Positions 37,217 to 46,887 are shown, numbered from the stretch's first letter. The stretch: DNA of 64,000 nucleotides from Methylomonas montana (GCF_030490285.1 NZ_CP129884.1:2728001-2792000); one strand, 5' to 3'. Numbers and translations are program-made. The notes: a model not told the origin generated them from the sequence alone.

Positions 37217-38002
37217 TTAATTCTTGTCGACGGTCACCATGGTCGACGTTTCGCGTTCTTCCGAGTGCGCGCTGCCATCTGCAAGTTGCTTCGATATTAT
37301 CTCCCGCCTGCGGGCGTAAACCGGACGCGATAGGTAGGCAAAGTAAGCCCAAAAAACTGAAGAACCCAATATCACAGCCCCAATGCCTTCGGCCGTCACC
37401 TTAAATCCCCCAATCTCAAAAACTGCGCTGTTTGCAGCATTAACGCCAAGTGTTAGCACGATGGCACCGACAATCAACGCCGTGATTCCGCCAAATGCAA
37501 GAACGACGGCCACGATAGTCTTCATTTTCAAGTAGGCAATATCGACGTCGAGTGAATTGGTTTGCTGATTCATATTGAATACCCAGTTTGTTTTGTTTCG
37601 CGGTTCATACTCAGAGATGTAATCATTTACCTCGGTCACTACTTTTGAATTAGAGGTATAGCTTATTCCGGGCTCAGAAAACAGGAAAAAGTGTATATCC
37701 GCATTTAATCGAATTCTTTCAAGAACTTTTAGCAGACATACTCCTTCAACTATAACTGGCGTTGGAAACATTTCAATAGCCTTGCGAAGAGCGACAAGAT
37801 TCAAACCTTCGACATATTGCCCCGTTCCAGAGCTGCAATATTGATCCATGCTGATCACTGGGAGTTTAAACGACGCACTCAGTTGATTTGCCAGCACACT
37901 TTTTCCGACACCAAGTTCACCATCTATGCCAATAATTCTCAGATTTGCCGTTAACAGGGCTTTATGAAGCAATTTTTCGATTTCAGATTCTACTTGGATC
38001 AT
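37217..38002 (-). CDS. Membrane-anchored P-loop NTPase/kinase-like protein, unrecognised
   Basis: The product has 261 residues. The N-terminal 110 residues look like a small kinase of the uridine-kinase type: IIGIDGELGVGKSVLANQL (Walker A, 28-35), SMDQYC after the second strand and TPVIVEGVCLLKVL as a Walker-B-like strand. Two membrane helices follow at about 162-187 and 205-225, then a basic region (RPVYARRREII) and a charged, probably disordered tail. A P-loop kinase fold joined to a double membrane anchor is not an architecture I can name. It faces the lipoprotein gene and lies between two hsdR-derived sequences, suggesting it came in with them. Confidence 0.75.
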   Translation of the reverse strand: MIQVESEIEKLLHKALLTANLRIIGIDGELGVGKSVLANQLSASFKLPVISMDQYCSSGTGQYVEGLNLVALRKAIEMFPTPVIVEGVCLLKVLERIRLNADIHFFLFSEPGISYTSNSKVVTEVNDYISEYEPRNKTNWVFNMNQQTNSLDVDIAYLKMKTIVAVVLAFGGITALIVGAIVLTLGVNAANSAVFEIGGFKVTAEGIGAVILGSSVFWAYFAYLSRPVYARRREIISKQLADGSAHSEERETSTMVTVDKN

Positions 38003-38483
38003 GATTCATCATTGATTTTTTGAATAACTAATGGCGAATAGATTAAATGTCAGTCTGATATTCGATTTCAAACCGCTTGTATTCCAGCGCGAACCCTTGC
38101 GTATCAGATTATTTACCCAACCTCTGACTGGCATCGCGGTCATCATTTCATAATCCGGATTTTTAAGCAGCCATAAACTTGCTCTGTATCCGCATGCTTG
38201 GTTAACCAAGCGCTTGACCCCGGCACAGGTTCGGTGCAAGAAAAAGAAAAAGCCTATTTGGTGAAGATCATCGCCAAGGTAAATGACCTGTTTGAAGGCG
38301 AGCTTTCCGATGATGACAGACTGGTGGTTTTGCGGTATGTGTGCAATAGGGCTATTTTCTCATGGCGATAAGTTTTTCGAGGTGCCCTACTGTTTAATTG
38401 CAAAGAAAATTTATTCTAAATCAATAGGTTATTATTGAAGCTGATGAATGATAGCTATATCATTAATTTATTGCAATCGTGTG
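38003..38483. other. Gene-poor stretch containing an hsdR scrap
   Basis: 481 bases between the P-loop gene and the palindrome. Apart from the hsdR-derived fragment at 38216-38326 no coding region is convincing. The rest is AT-rich. Confidence 0.55.
38216..38326 (+). pseudogene. Duplicated fragment of an hsdR-like gene
   Basis: About 111 bases translate to DPGTGSVQEKEKAYLVKIIAKVNDLF-type residues followed by EGELSDDDRLV. They match HsdR residues near 916-952 (encoded at 36217-36327) with only a few substitutions (T/S, E/K, D/E, T/S). There is no start and the similarity stops abruptly at both ends. It differs from the local hsdR at many third positions, so it derives from a related allele rather than a fresh copy. 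Confidence 0.85.
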
Positions 38484-38535
38484 TTTTTATGTGATAAACA
38501 GATGACTAATTAGTCATCTGTTTATCACATAAAAA
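38484..38535. repeat. 52-bp perfect palindrome
   Basis: The 26-base arm 38484-38509 (TTTTTATGTGATAAACAGAT, then GACTAA) is followed with no spacer by its exact reverse complement (38510-38535). It ends 9 bases before the ATG of a small membrane protein, and the likely ribosome site (AAGG, 38535-38538) abuts its edge. It could be a regulator binding site, a cruciform or an mRNA hairpin. It does not end in a T-tract in either direction, so it is not a standard terminator. Confidence 0.9.
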
Positions 38536-38544
38536 AGGTTTGTC

Positions 38545-38745
38545 ATGAAATGGACAGGTATTTTTCTTCTCGGTTACGTTATATTGCTCTGTGGAATTCT
38601 TGCTGCACTCTGGAAATTGGGTATTCTGGCTAATATCGGGACGGCATGGGCTGTGATCGGATTCGTTATCGCGCTCGGTATTGGCATTATGCTCGCTGTC
38701 TCCAAAAGCGGTAGCAAAGAAAATATCGAAATCGACCGGAATTGA
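38545..38745 (+). CDS. Small two-helix membrane protein
   Basis: A 66-residue protein with two hydrophobic helices (about 4-26 and 31-52) and a charged tail (SKSGSKENIEIDRN). There is no family match that I know. The start ATG follows a short AAGG site that sits next to a 52-bp perfect palindrome, so translation or transcription is probably controlled by that structure. It lies at the island's distal end. Confidence 0.65.
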   Translation: MKWTGIFLLGYVILLCGILAALWKLGILANIGTAWAVIGFVIALGIGIMLAVSKSGSKENIEIDRN

Positions 38746-38981
38746 TCGATACCGCAATTACAACGTACCACCAGAAGCTTACAATTTTTCGTTTTTCATC
38801 TGGGCATAGCATGTTGGCCGATGTTCTTCAACTTGGCCTGAATAAATTCTGGGTGGCAAAAATTGTATTTTAATCGTGGCGTGGACGTTACGCGGCGGCT
38901 GTGCGCGCCTGATTTCCGCATGGAAAGCCAACCAACCGCAGAAGAAACACTACGAACAACAATTCTAATCCAATGTACGAC
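38746..38981. other. Intergenic stretch before the IS3-type remnant
   Basis: 236 bases with no convincing gene or structure. I see nothing definite in it. Confidence 0.4.
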
Positions 38982-39737
38982 TGATCTTGCCCCAAATCCC
39001 AGACACCCAGCTAAGAGAGTAATCTCGCAACCTGAGGAGTCTTATGAGAACCAACAGTCCCAAACAATCATCAATCAAACGTACTTAATATTCGCCGCAG
39101 TTTAAAGAGCAAGCAGTCGAGCGAGCTCATCGCGATGGCGTGCCCAAGGTAGCCCAACCACCAACAGCAATCATTCATTGCCGGTTGCGCTCAACCTGTT
39201 AAATCAGAACTTTGAGGCGGATCAACCAGATCAAAATGGGTATCTGACATCACTTACATCTGGACGGACGAAGGCTGGTTATTTGGCGGTTGTCCTGGAT
39301 TTGTATGCGCGGCGGGTGATTGGCTGGTCGATTTCAGAACGTATGAGCGCCACACTGGTCTGTGATGCCCTGACCATGGCACTTTGGCGGCGTCATCTGC
39401 CCAAGGACGTGCTTGTGCATTCGGATCGGGGGAGCCAGTGTTGTTCAGCAACGTATCAAAAGCTGTTGAACAGGCATCAATTGATTTGCAGTATGAGTAA
39501 GAAAGGCGATTGCTATGATAATGCCGCCATGGAAAGCTGGAACCACCGCTTAAAAGTTGAAGCGGTTCATGGCGGGCGAACGATTTGTAACTCGCCAAGC
39601 AGCCAAACAACACGTCTTCGAATATATCGAGGTGTACTACAATCGCAAACGGCTTCATTCTGAATTGGGTTATATGTCCCCTGAAGCTTATGAACTTAAA
39701 TTTGTCGCTTGGTGAACTGTCTGGGAAATAGGGGATC
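38982..39737 (+). mobile_element. Decayed IS3-type insertion sequence
   Basis: Ends are related inverted repeats: the left end reads GATCTTGCCCCAAATCCCAGACA, split here as GATCTTGCCCC and AAATCCCAGACA, and the right end in reverse complement reads GATCCCCTATTTCCCAGACA. Inside are scraps of orfA and orfB. The element is much shorter than a full IS3 member because most of orfA and the front of orfB are lost. No clear target duplication was found. Confidence 0.65.
39044..39715 (+). pseudogene. IS3-family transposase remnant (orfA scrap plus frameshifted orfB)
   Basis: From 39044 an orfA-like start (MRTNSPKQSSIKRT) meets a TAA at 39086. It resumes as YSPQFKEQAVERAHRDGVPKVAQ, typical of the HTH subunit. 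From about 39208 the DDE integrase region appears with frame changes: residues WVSDITYIWTDEGW are in one frame and YLAVVLDLYARRVIGW, VLVHSDRGSQC and GDCYDNAAMESW in another. A further shift near 39565 moves the end (HVFEYIEVYYNRKRLHSELGYMSPEAYE) into a third frame. At least three lesions make it inactive. Confidence 0.9.
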
Positions 39738-39784
39738 CGAGGACGCCATCGCCTGGGAAGAATCTACGATATAATTCCGATATT

Positions 39785-39813
39785 TTCCGGCAATACTTAT
39801 CGTATTGTCGGAA
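39785..39813. promoter_or_regulatory. Hairpin upstream of prfC
   Basis: TTCCGGCAATAC and GTATTGTCGGAA form a 12-base stem (one G-T pair) with a 5-base loop, 64 bases before the prfC start. It may be a terminator-like or regulatory element. A GTGTAC motif repeats just after it (39814 and 39842 areas). Confidence 0.5.
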
Positions 39814-39876
39814 GTGTACTTTTTATTTGCGTACATGGCTGTGTACACAATTATGCCAATCTAAATAAAACAATCA

Positions 39877-41451
39877 ATGGAACCCACTGAATTCAAGCGA
39901 AGACGCACTTTTGCAATCATCTCCCACCCCGACGCCGGTAAAACCACCATCACCGAAAAACTATTGCTGTTCGGCGGCGCGATTCAGCTAGCCGGTTCGG
40001 TCAAAGGCCGCAAAGCTGCCCGCCATGCGACGTCCGACTGGATGGAGATGGAAAAGGAACGCGGTATTTCGGTGACCACCTCGGTGATGCAGTTCGAGCA
40101 TAACGATTGCATCGTCAACCTGCTGGATACGCCAGGTCACGAAGACTTTTCCGAGGATACCTACCGCACCTTGACCGCCGTCGATTCTGCGCTGATGGTA
40201 ATCGACGTTGCTAAGGGCGTCGAGGACAGGACCATCAAGCTGATGGAAGTCTGCCGACTGCGCGACACGCCGATCCTGACTTTCATCAACAAGCTTGACC
40301 GCGAGGGCCGCGAACCGATCGAATTGCTAGACGAAGTGGAAAGCGTGCTGAAAATTCAATGTGCGCCTATGACCTGGCCAATCGGCATGGGCAAGCGCTT
40401 CAAGGGCGTGTATCAGTTATATAAAGACGAGATTCTGTTGTTCAGCCCGCATCACGGCGGCCGTATCGCCAAGGCCGAAGTTATCAAAGGCTTGAACAAC
40501 CCCAAGCTGGACGAACTGCTTGGTTATCAGGCCGAAGAGTTGCGAGACGAAATCGATCTAGTGAAGGGAGCCAGCCACGAATTCGATCACGCCAAATATC
40601 TGGCCGGCGAGCAAACGCCGGTATTTTTCGGTTCGGCGATCAATAACTTTGGCATCATCGAGTTGCTGGACGCCTTCGCCGAATACGCGCCCGGCCCGAG
40701 ATCGCGGCAAGCCGAACAACGCGAAGTCCAACCCGACGAAGAAAAATTCACCGGTTTCGTGTTCAAGATTCAGGCCAATATGGACCCTGCCCATCGCGAC
40801 CGAGTGGCGTTCATGCGGATTTGCTCGGGTAAGTTCGACAAAGGTATGAAACTGCATCATGTCCGGATTGGCAAAAGCATCCAAGTTGCTAACGCGATTA
40901 CCTTCCAAGCCGACAGCCGCAAAAACGTCGAAGAAGCACATCCCGGCGACATTATCGGCTTGCATAATCACGGCACGATTCAGGTTGGCGATACTTTCAC
41001 GCAAGGCGAAACGTTGAAATTTGGCGGCATCCCCTACTTTGCGCCGGAGCTATTCCGCCGCGTGGTATTGAAAGACCCGCTACGTGCCAAGGCCTTGCAA
41101 AAAGGCTTGGTGCAATTGACCGAGGAAGGCGCGACGCAGCTGTTCAAACCCTTGAAAAACAACGACTTGATTTTGGGTGCGGTCGGTATCTTGCAGTTCG
41201 ACGTCACCGCCCATCGTTTGAAAAACGAATATAACGTCGAGTGCGTATACGATGCCTCGCCGATCAACACCGTACGCTGGGTCAGCGCCAAAAACCCGGC
41301 CAAACTGGAAGAATTTAGAAACAAGGCCTTCGAAAATCTGGCCGAAGACGGCGGCGGCTATCTGGTCTACTTGGCCAGCAGCCGGGTCAACCTGCAACTG
41401 ACCGAAGAGCGCTGGCCGGATATTACCTTTAGCGCAACGCGAGAGCTGTAA
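39877..41451 (+). CDS. prfC: Peptide chain release factor 3
   Basis: The product has 524 residues. GTPase motifs are complete: [15 protein letters not shown] (G1), the [13 protein letters not shown] switch region, [14 protein letters not shown] (G3) and [12 protein letters not shown] (G4). The elongation-factor-like domains follow to the end [12 protein letters not shown]. It is a translational GTPase that removes RF1 and RF2 from the ribosome after termination. Length equals the family norm. A strong terminator follows the stop. Confidence 0.97.
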   Translation: MEPTEFKRRRTFAIISHPDAGKTTITEKLLLFGGAIQLAGSVKGRKAARHATSDWMEMEKERGISVTTSVMQFEHNDCIVNLLDTPGHEDFSEDTYRTLTAVDSALMVIDVAKGVEDRTIKLMEVCRLRDTPILTFINKLDREGREPIELLDEVESVLKIQCAPMTWPIGMGKRFKGVYQLYKDEILLFSPHHGGRIAKAEVIKGLNNPKLDELLGYQAEELRDEIDLVKGASHEFDHAKYLAGEQTPVFFGSAINNFGIIELLDAFAEYAPGPRSRQAEQREVQPDEEKFTGFVFKIQANMDPAHRDRVAFMRICSGKFDKGMKLHHVRIGKSIQVANAITFQADSRKNVEEAHPGDIIGLHNHGTIQVGDTFTQGETLKFGGIPYFAPELFRRVVLKDPLRAKALQKGLVQLTEEGATQLFKPLKNNDLILGAVGILQFDVTAHRLKNEYNVECVYDASPINTVRWVSAKNPAKLEEFRNKAFENLAEDGGGYLVYLASSRVNLQLTEERWPDITFSATREL

Positions 41452-41463
41452 AACCGCGGACAC

Positions 41464-41491
41464 AAAAAAGGGGCTGTAAAGCCCCTTTTTT
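41464..41491. terminator. Bidirectional Rho-independent terminator
   Basis: AAAAAAGGGGC-TGTAAA-GCCCCTTTTTT lies between convergent prfC and the small membrane protein gene; the stem has A/T tracts on both sides, so it can serve both genes. Confidence 0.92.
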
Positions 41492-41508
41492 ACCAACCCA
41501 ATAAATAA

Positions 41509-41832
41509 TTATTTAACGGCTTCGGCGATTTTATTAAACGCTTCGACTTTTTGTTTACCGGTGTTGGCCAGATCGATACCATTGTCGACGATCATCTGAA
41601 TCAAACCAGGTGTGCCATAAACGATTTTACCCAAATAGGCCACGACAGGCACCGCGACGATGGCACCAAACAGCGTGCCGATACCCAATACATGCAGGAA
41701 TTTGGTGATCAACACCACGATATCCAGCGGCAGCAATATCATCGTGCCAAAGTACAACAATACGATGAAAGTGAACAGGGCGAACACCACAAACTGCAAC
41801 AGCCTTACCACTACGACATTAACGTTTTTCAT
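41509..41832 (-). CDS. Small membrane protein of unknown function
   Basis: The product has 107 residues. Two strong hydrophobic stretches (about 7-43, probably one long or two helices, and 49-68) precede an amphipathic C-terminal part (PGLIQMIVDNGIDLANTGKQKVEAFNKIAEAVK). It has no charged motif that would suggest a transporter or enzyme. It is a single gene, convergent with prfC and sharing its terminator. I do not recognise the family. Confidence 0.7.
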   Translation of the reverse strand: MKNVNVVVVRLLQFVVFALFTFIVLLYFGTMILLPLDIVVLITKFLHVLGIGTLFGAIVAVPVVAYLGKIVYGTPGLIQMIVDNGIDLANTGKQKVEAFNKIAEAVK

Positions 41833-41998
41833 GACTTATTTTTCTCGAATAAATGAAGAATCTTTTGCGCACACAAGCAACGGTCTTGATTTATATTGCC
41901 TTTTTAGCCGTTAACTGATGCCGGCATTATAAAATAAAAGCCCTACGGTTTCTCGACTTTTTGCCGCTTAGTGGCAATCTACCTGGGCTAAGATTTTA

Positions 41999-42694
41999 TT
42001 AGCACTGATATTCTTCTTGTTTTTTTTCGATGAAAAAAGGATGTAGCAAAGCTCCGGCGGCAAAACCGCCCAAATGCGCCCACCAAGCCGAATCGACCGC
42101 GACGTTATCCAGAAATGCCGCGGTAAACACGTCGCCTATCTGTACGATGACCCAAAAACCCAGAAAGGCAATCGCCGGCACCTGAAAAAACAAGGGATAA
42201 AATATGATGGGCACCAGAATCACCACCGTAGCTTGCGGAAAACGAAAGAAATACGCCCCCAACACACCGGCAATTGCACCTGAGGCGCCGACGACCGGAA
42301 TCGCCATTTTCGGATAGAAATACCATTGCGCATACGTCGCCAGCAATCCGCACAAAATATAAAACGCCAAAAAGCGTTTATGTCCCATTAAATCTTCGAT
42401 GTTATCGGCAAATATCCATAGAAACACCATATTCATCAACAAATGCCCGAAACCGCCGTGTAGGAACAAGCTAGTGAAAAACGACAGGTAATAATCAGGC
42501 GGTAAACCAAAACTGTAAGCCCAATCGGGATTGGAATAGCGAATCGGCACCATACCGTACATATAGACAAAGTGCTGCCCCACTTCGTCCGACATCAACA
42601 ACATCATCAGATACACGGCGATGCAGACAGCCATGATGCCCCACGTCACATAAGGCTTGGTATTGCAGGGGATCGAATCTCTGATGGGTATCAT
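41999..42694 (-). CDS. Rhomboid family intramembrane serine protease
   Basis: The product has 231 residues with six to seven membrane helices. The catalytic serine is S139 in GASGAIAG, and the histidine partner is H207 in AWWAHLGGFAAG. The L1-loop and helix-2 residues HGGFGHLLMNMVFLWIF are typical. It cleaves membrane proteins within or near their membrane helix; the natural substrate is unknown. Monocistronic, followed upstream by hrpA on the same strand. Confidence 0.94.
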   Translation of the reverse strand: MIPIRDSIPCNTKPYVTWGIMAVCIAVYLMMLLMSDEVGQHFVYMYGMVPIRYSNPDWAYSFGLPPDYYLSFFTSLFLHGGFGHLLMNMVFLWIFADNIEDLMGHKRFLAFYILCGLLATYAQWYFYPKMAIPVVGASGAIAGVLGAYFFRFPQATVVILVPIIFYPLFFQVPAIAFLGFWVIVQIGDVFTAAFLDNVAVDSAWWAHLGGFAAGALLHPFFIEKKQEEYQC

Positions 42695-42736
42695 CTTAAG
42701 CGTCCAAATTTAGTTAGCACATGATTGAGAGGCAGG

Positions 42737-45700
42737 TTAAAACTTTTCGTTCCATATCTTTTCCAGGCGTTGCACGGAAACCGGATAAGCCGTTTTCAGT
42801 TGCTGAGCAAACAACGATACCCGCAGTTCTTCCAATCCCCAACGGAACGCTTCGCGCTCCGGGATCGGCGCCGTCTTGGTTTGCTTTTCGATAGCTTGCC
42901 AAAAGCGTTGCCATAATCGTTGCAGGCCTTGAATATCTGCCGAATCGGGTTTTTGCTTCTCCAGACGGAACTCGATAGCCTTCAAATAACGCGGTATGGC
43001 CTGCAACTGTGCCAAGGGCGTGTGGCGAATAAATCCGCTGTACAACAAATAGCTTAGTTGCTTTCCGACATCTTCCCGCAAACTTGCACTCACGCCGGGT
43101 TGTTTCAGTCTTTGCCTGACAGTTTGGTAGTTTGCCATGATTTCAGTGAGGTGCTTGCCGACTTGATTGGCAACTGTGACCAGTGTGGATTTTTTTGCGG
43201 TCAGCACCGACTCGAACTGTTGTTGACTACGTATGCTTTTATCCTCGACGAACACGCTGCTGAATATCAAAAATAGCAGATCCTCTCTAAAATCGCCGCC
43301 CGATCGTTCCGGCAATAAAGGATGCTTGGGCAACTGGTTATACGCCAGTTGCAAAGTAGCGGCGACGCCGCTGTTTTTCAGAATGTATTGCGCATCCTTA
43401 CGGCATTGCAATTGAAACAGCTTGGTCAAACCATCGTAATGCGCCAGGTCGGCCTTACGCTGGGTATCCAGTATCTTGACGCCCACTGTCTCGCCTTCGT
43501 CGATGATAGCCGGGAAGCCCAGAAAGGTTTGGCCCTGCTGCATGAACTGCTTGGTCTCCGGCAAGTCGTCGAAGGCCCAGGCGATGCAGCCGGTGTAATT
43601 CATTTCCTCCTGCGCCAGCTTGTCGAAACTGTCGCCGGCCTTGGTCGCGTATTCGGCTTGCAGTTTCGCCAGATTGCGACCACAGCCCAGCGCCCTACCC
43701 TTATCGTCAACGACCCGAAAGTTCATCTTCAAATGTTCCGGCAAGGCGTCGGACTGCCATTCGTTGAGTGGAATCGATTCGCCGGTCAATTTGCGCAGCC
43801 TGCCGCTCAACCACTCGAACAAGGAACCTTTAAAATCAGGCTCGATCTCCAGACATTGCTGGGCAGTCTGCGGCACCGGCACGAAATGTTTGCGCAAGTG
43901 CTTGGGCAGCGACTTGATCAGCGCGACGACTTTTTCCTCCAACATACCAGGCACCAACCAGTCGAACGGTGTTTGCCTGATCTGGTTGAGCTGATGCACC
44001 GGAATAATGGCCGTAACGCCGTCCTCGTCGTGGCCGGGCTCGAAGCGATAATGTAACTCGACAGTCAGATCGCCGATCTTCTTAGCATCAGGAAAATCCC
44101 AGTCGTTGATTTTGCCGTCGTCGCTGCGAGTCAAATCTTCCTTGGTCAGGAACAGAATCTTGGGATGGTCGCGCTCGACCTTCTTGCGCCATTGATCCAA
44201 GGTGATGCCGCTGACGATCTCGGGCGGCAGCTTTTTATCGTAAAACTGATACAGCCATTCCTCGTCCTCCACCAGGTCGACGCGGCGGCCCTTGTGCTGG
44301 ATGTAACCCACCTCTTCCAGCAGTTTTTCGTTGGCCTTGAAGAACGGCGCATTGCTGTGATAATCGTGATTGACCAACGCGTGGCGGATGAACATCTCCC
44401 GCGCCGCTTTTGGGTCGACGTTCTCGTAAGGCACCTTGCGTTTGGCCTGCAGGGTCAAACCATACAACAGCGTGCGCTCGTAGACGCCGCTGCGGCCGGC
44501 GTTTTTCTCCCAATGCGGGTCGTAATAATTGCGTTTGACCAGATGCTGAGCGGCGGCTTCTATCCATTCCGGCTCGACCTTGGCGACGGTGCGGGCGTAG
44601 ACCTTGCTGGTCTCAACTTGTTCAGCGGCCATGATCCATTTCGGTTTGGCCTTATGCTGGCCGGAACCCGGGAAGATAAAAAACTTCAAGCCACGCGCGC
44701 CCAGATATTCGTATTGCTCGTGGCGAAAACCAATGTTGGACAACAGCCCTGGCAGCAGCGCGCAATGAATCTGCTCGTAATTGGCTGGATTGTCGTTGAA
44801 CTTCAGCTTCAAATCGCCGCGCGCTACCTGCATGATCTGGGCATGAATGTCGTACCACTCGCGCATGCGGATATAGGACAGGAAATTGTCCTGGCAATAT
44901 TTGCGCAGCTTGCTGTTGGACAAATGTTTTTTTTGTTCCTCAAAGGCATTCCACAAATTCAACAGACTCAAAAAATCCGAATCTTCGGCCTTGAACTGCG
45001 CATGCTTGGCTTCGGCCTGCGGCATCTTGTCGGCCGGCTTTTCGCGCGGGTCCTGAATGCTCAAGGCCGAGACGATAATCGCCACCTCCGACAACGACGC
45101 CAGTTCGGCGGCGGACAGTAGCATCCGCGCCAGTTTCGGGTCGGTCGGAATCTTCGCCAGTTGCCGGCCGGTGTCGGTCAACTGGCCTTGCTTGTCCAGT
45201 GCATCGACTTCGAACAGCGCATTCTTGCCGTCGCGTATCATCTTGTCGTCGGGCGGCTCGATGAACGGAAAATCCTCAATGTCGCCCAGCTTCAATGCCG
45301 CCATCTGCAAGATCACCGATGACAGATTGGTGCGCAGGATTTCCGGTTCGGTAAATTCCGGCCTAGCAATATAATCTTCCTTGGAATACAGCCGGATGCA
45401 GATACCTTCCGCGACCCGGCCGCAACGCCCTGCCCTTTGGTTGGCGCTGGCCTGGGAGATGCGTTCTATCGGCAGCCTTTGAATCTTGCTCTTATAGCTG
45501 TAACGGCTGATGCGGGCGTGGCCGGAATCGATCACGCAACGGATGCCCGGCACGGTCAGAGAAGTCTCGGCGACGTTGGTGGCCAGCACGATGCGCGGCT
45601 TGTTGCCGCTGGGCTTGAACACTCGTTCCTGCTCGCTGACGCTAAGTTTGGAATACAGCGGTAGCACGTCGTAACGGCTGTTGTTGTGTGATTTGCGTAA

Positions 45701-46627
45701 GGATTCTGTGGTTTCGCGAATCTCGTGTTCGCCGCTGAGGAAAATCAAAATATCGCCGCGTAAATCCCGGTGTAGCTCGTCGACCGCATCCAGGATCGCC
45801 TGCTGCAAATCGGCATCGGTTTCGTCGTCTTCCTCTATCAATTCGATGGGCCGGTAACGCACATCCACCGGATAAGTGCGCCCGGAAACGTTCACAATCG
45901 GCGCATTGCCGAAATGCTTGGCGAAACGCTCGGGGTCGATGGTCGCCGAGGTGATGACCACTTTCAAGTCGGGCCGTTTCGGCAACAACCAGCACAGATA
46001 ACCCAATAAAAAATCGATATTCAGGCTGCGCTCATGAGCCTCGTCGATGATGATGGTGTCGTACTGATTCAGGTAGGGATCGTTCTGCGACTCGGCCAGC
46101 AAGATACCGTCGGTCATCAGTTTGACCAGTGAATTGGGATGAGTCTGGTCGTGAAAGCGCACCTTGTACCCCACCGCCTGGCCGATGGTTTGGCCCAGCT
46201 CCTCGGCGATGCGGTCGGCGACGGTGCGGGCGGCGATCCGTCGCGGCTGGGTATGGCCGATCAAGCCACTGATGCCCCGGCCGATTTCCAGACAGATTTT
46301 CGGCAACTGCGTGGTCTTGCCGGAGCCGGTCTCGCCACAGACGATGGTGACCTGATTGTTCTTGATTAACTCCGCAATCTCGTCCTTCTTGCCGCTGACC
46401 GGCAAATCCGGATAGTTGATCAGCGGCACCGCCGCCCGGCGCTGGTTGCAACGGCTCACCGAACGCTCGATCTTGCCTGAAACCTGCTGCAAACCCGCCG
46501 AGACATCCTTGCCCCTGCCCGCCTCGCTGCGCAAGCGATCCAGTTGCCGCTTCAAGCCGTGGCGGTCGATGCTCATGCAGTCGTGGAGATTTTTGGCGAG
46601 GTGTTTAAGCGTGTCTTGCGCGGACAT
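42737..46627 (-). CDS. hrpA: ATP-dependent RNA helicase HrpA
   Basis: About 1296 residues from ATG 46627 (MSAQDTLKHLAKN); ATG 46636 is an equally possible start three codons earlier. It is a DEAH-box helicase with GETGSGKTTQLPK (Walker A), DEAHERSLNIDFLLGYL, SATIDPERFAKHF and QRAGRCGRVAEGICIRLYS. OB-fold and long C-terminal DUF3418-type regions follow. The length is normal for the family (about 1300). In E. coli it helps process or unwind mRNAs and rescue stalled ribosomes. It has no operon partner here. Confidence 0.96.
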   Translation of the reverse strand: MSAQDTLKHLAKNLHDCMSIDRHGLKRQLDRLRSEAGRGKDVSAGLQQVSGKIERSVSRCNQRRAAVPLINYPDLPVSGKKDEIAELIKNNQVTIVCGETGSGKTTQLPKICLEIGRGISGLIGHTQPRRIAARTVADRIAEELGQTIGQAVGYKVRFHDQTHPNSLVKLMTDGILLAESQNDPYLNQYDTIIIDEAHERSLNIDFLLGYLCWLLPKRPDLKVVITSATIDPERFAKHFGNAPIVNVSGRTYPVDVRYRPIELIEEDDETDADLQQAILDAVDELHRDLRGDILIFLSGEHEIRETTESLRKSHNNSRYDVLPLYSKLSVSEQERVFKPSGNKPRIVLATNVAETSLTVPGIRCVIDSGHARISRYSYKSKIQRLPIERISQASANQRAGRCGRVAEGICIRLYSKEDYIARPEFTEPEILRTNLSSVILQMAALKLGDIEDFPFIEPPDDKMIRDGKNALFEVDALDKQGQLTDTGRQLAKIPTDPKLARMLLSAAELASLSEVAIIVSALSIQDPREKPADKMPQAEAKHAQFKAEDSDFLSLLNLWNAFEEQKKHLSNSKLRKYCQDNFLSYIRMREWYDIHAQIMQVARGDLKLKFNDNPANYEQIHCALLPGLLSNIGFRHEQYEYLGARGLKFFIFPGSGQHKAKPKWIMAAEQVETSKVYARTVAKVEPEWIEAAAQHLVKRNYYDPHWEKNAGRSGVYERTLLYGLTLQAKRKVPYENVDPKAAREMFIRHALVNHDYHSNAPFFKANEKLLEEVGYIQHKGRRVDLVEDEEWLYQFYDKKLPPEIVSGITLDQWRKKVERDHPKILFLTKEDLTRSDDGKINDWDFPDAKKIGDLTVELHYRFEPGHDEDGVTAIIPVHQLNQIRQTPFDWLVPGMLEEKVVALIKSLPKHLRKHFVPVPQTAQQCLEIEPDFKGSLFEWLSGRLRKLTGESIPLNEWQSDALPEHLKMNFRVVDDKGRALGCGRNLAKLQAEYATKAGDSFDKLAQEEMNYTGCIAWAFDDLPETKQFMQQGQTFLGFPAIIDEGETVGVKILDTQRKADLAHYDGLTKLFQLQCRKDAQYILKNSGVAATLQLAYNQLPKHPLLPERSGGDFREDLLFLIFSSVFVEDKSIRSQQQFESVLTAKKSTLVTVANQVGKHLTEIMANYQTVRQRLKQPGVSASLREDVGKQLSYLLYSGFIRHTPLAQLQAIPRYLKAIEFRLEKQKPDSADIQGLQRLWQRFWQAIEKQTKTAPIPEREAFRWGLEELRVSLFAQQLKTAYPVSVQRLEKIWNEKF

Positions 46628-46887
46628 GATGGTCAATATCGAAAAAAGGCCGTCATTATAAGGTGTGGCCGTGTGGTTTTACATTTGCTTATCAATACAA
46701 GCAGTTAGATAAATGCACTTTATTACGTTCAGCACACCCACCCTATCGAGGTGGGCGCTATCGCAATATAATAACTTCATAAACCTAATTTGTTTTAAGG
46801 TAATTAGTTTAACTAACCTCTGTATTTCACAGCACGACACCTATTTTCAACACTTATGAGCAACATTATTTATTGAGCAGGAATCCC

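Noticed and set aside
38484-38535. Rho-independent terminator
   Set aside because: The palindrome begins with T and ends with A on both strands, so no T-tract follows the stem; there is no upstream gene ending there.
44165-45121. 318-codon plus-strand frame opposite hrpA
   Set aside because: Shadow frame inside a well-defined helicase gene; no ribosome site or recognisable domain.
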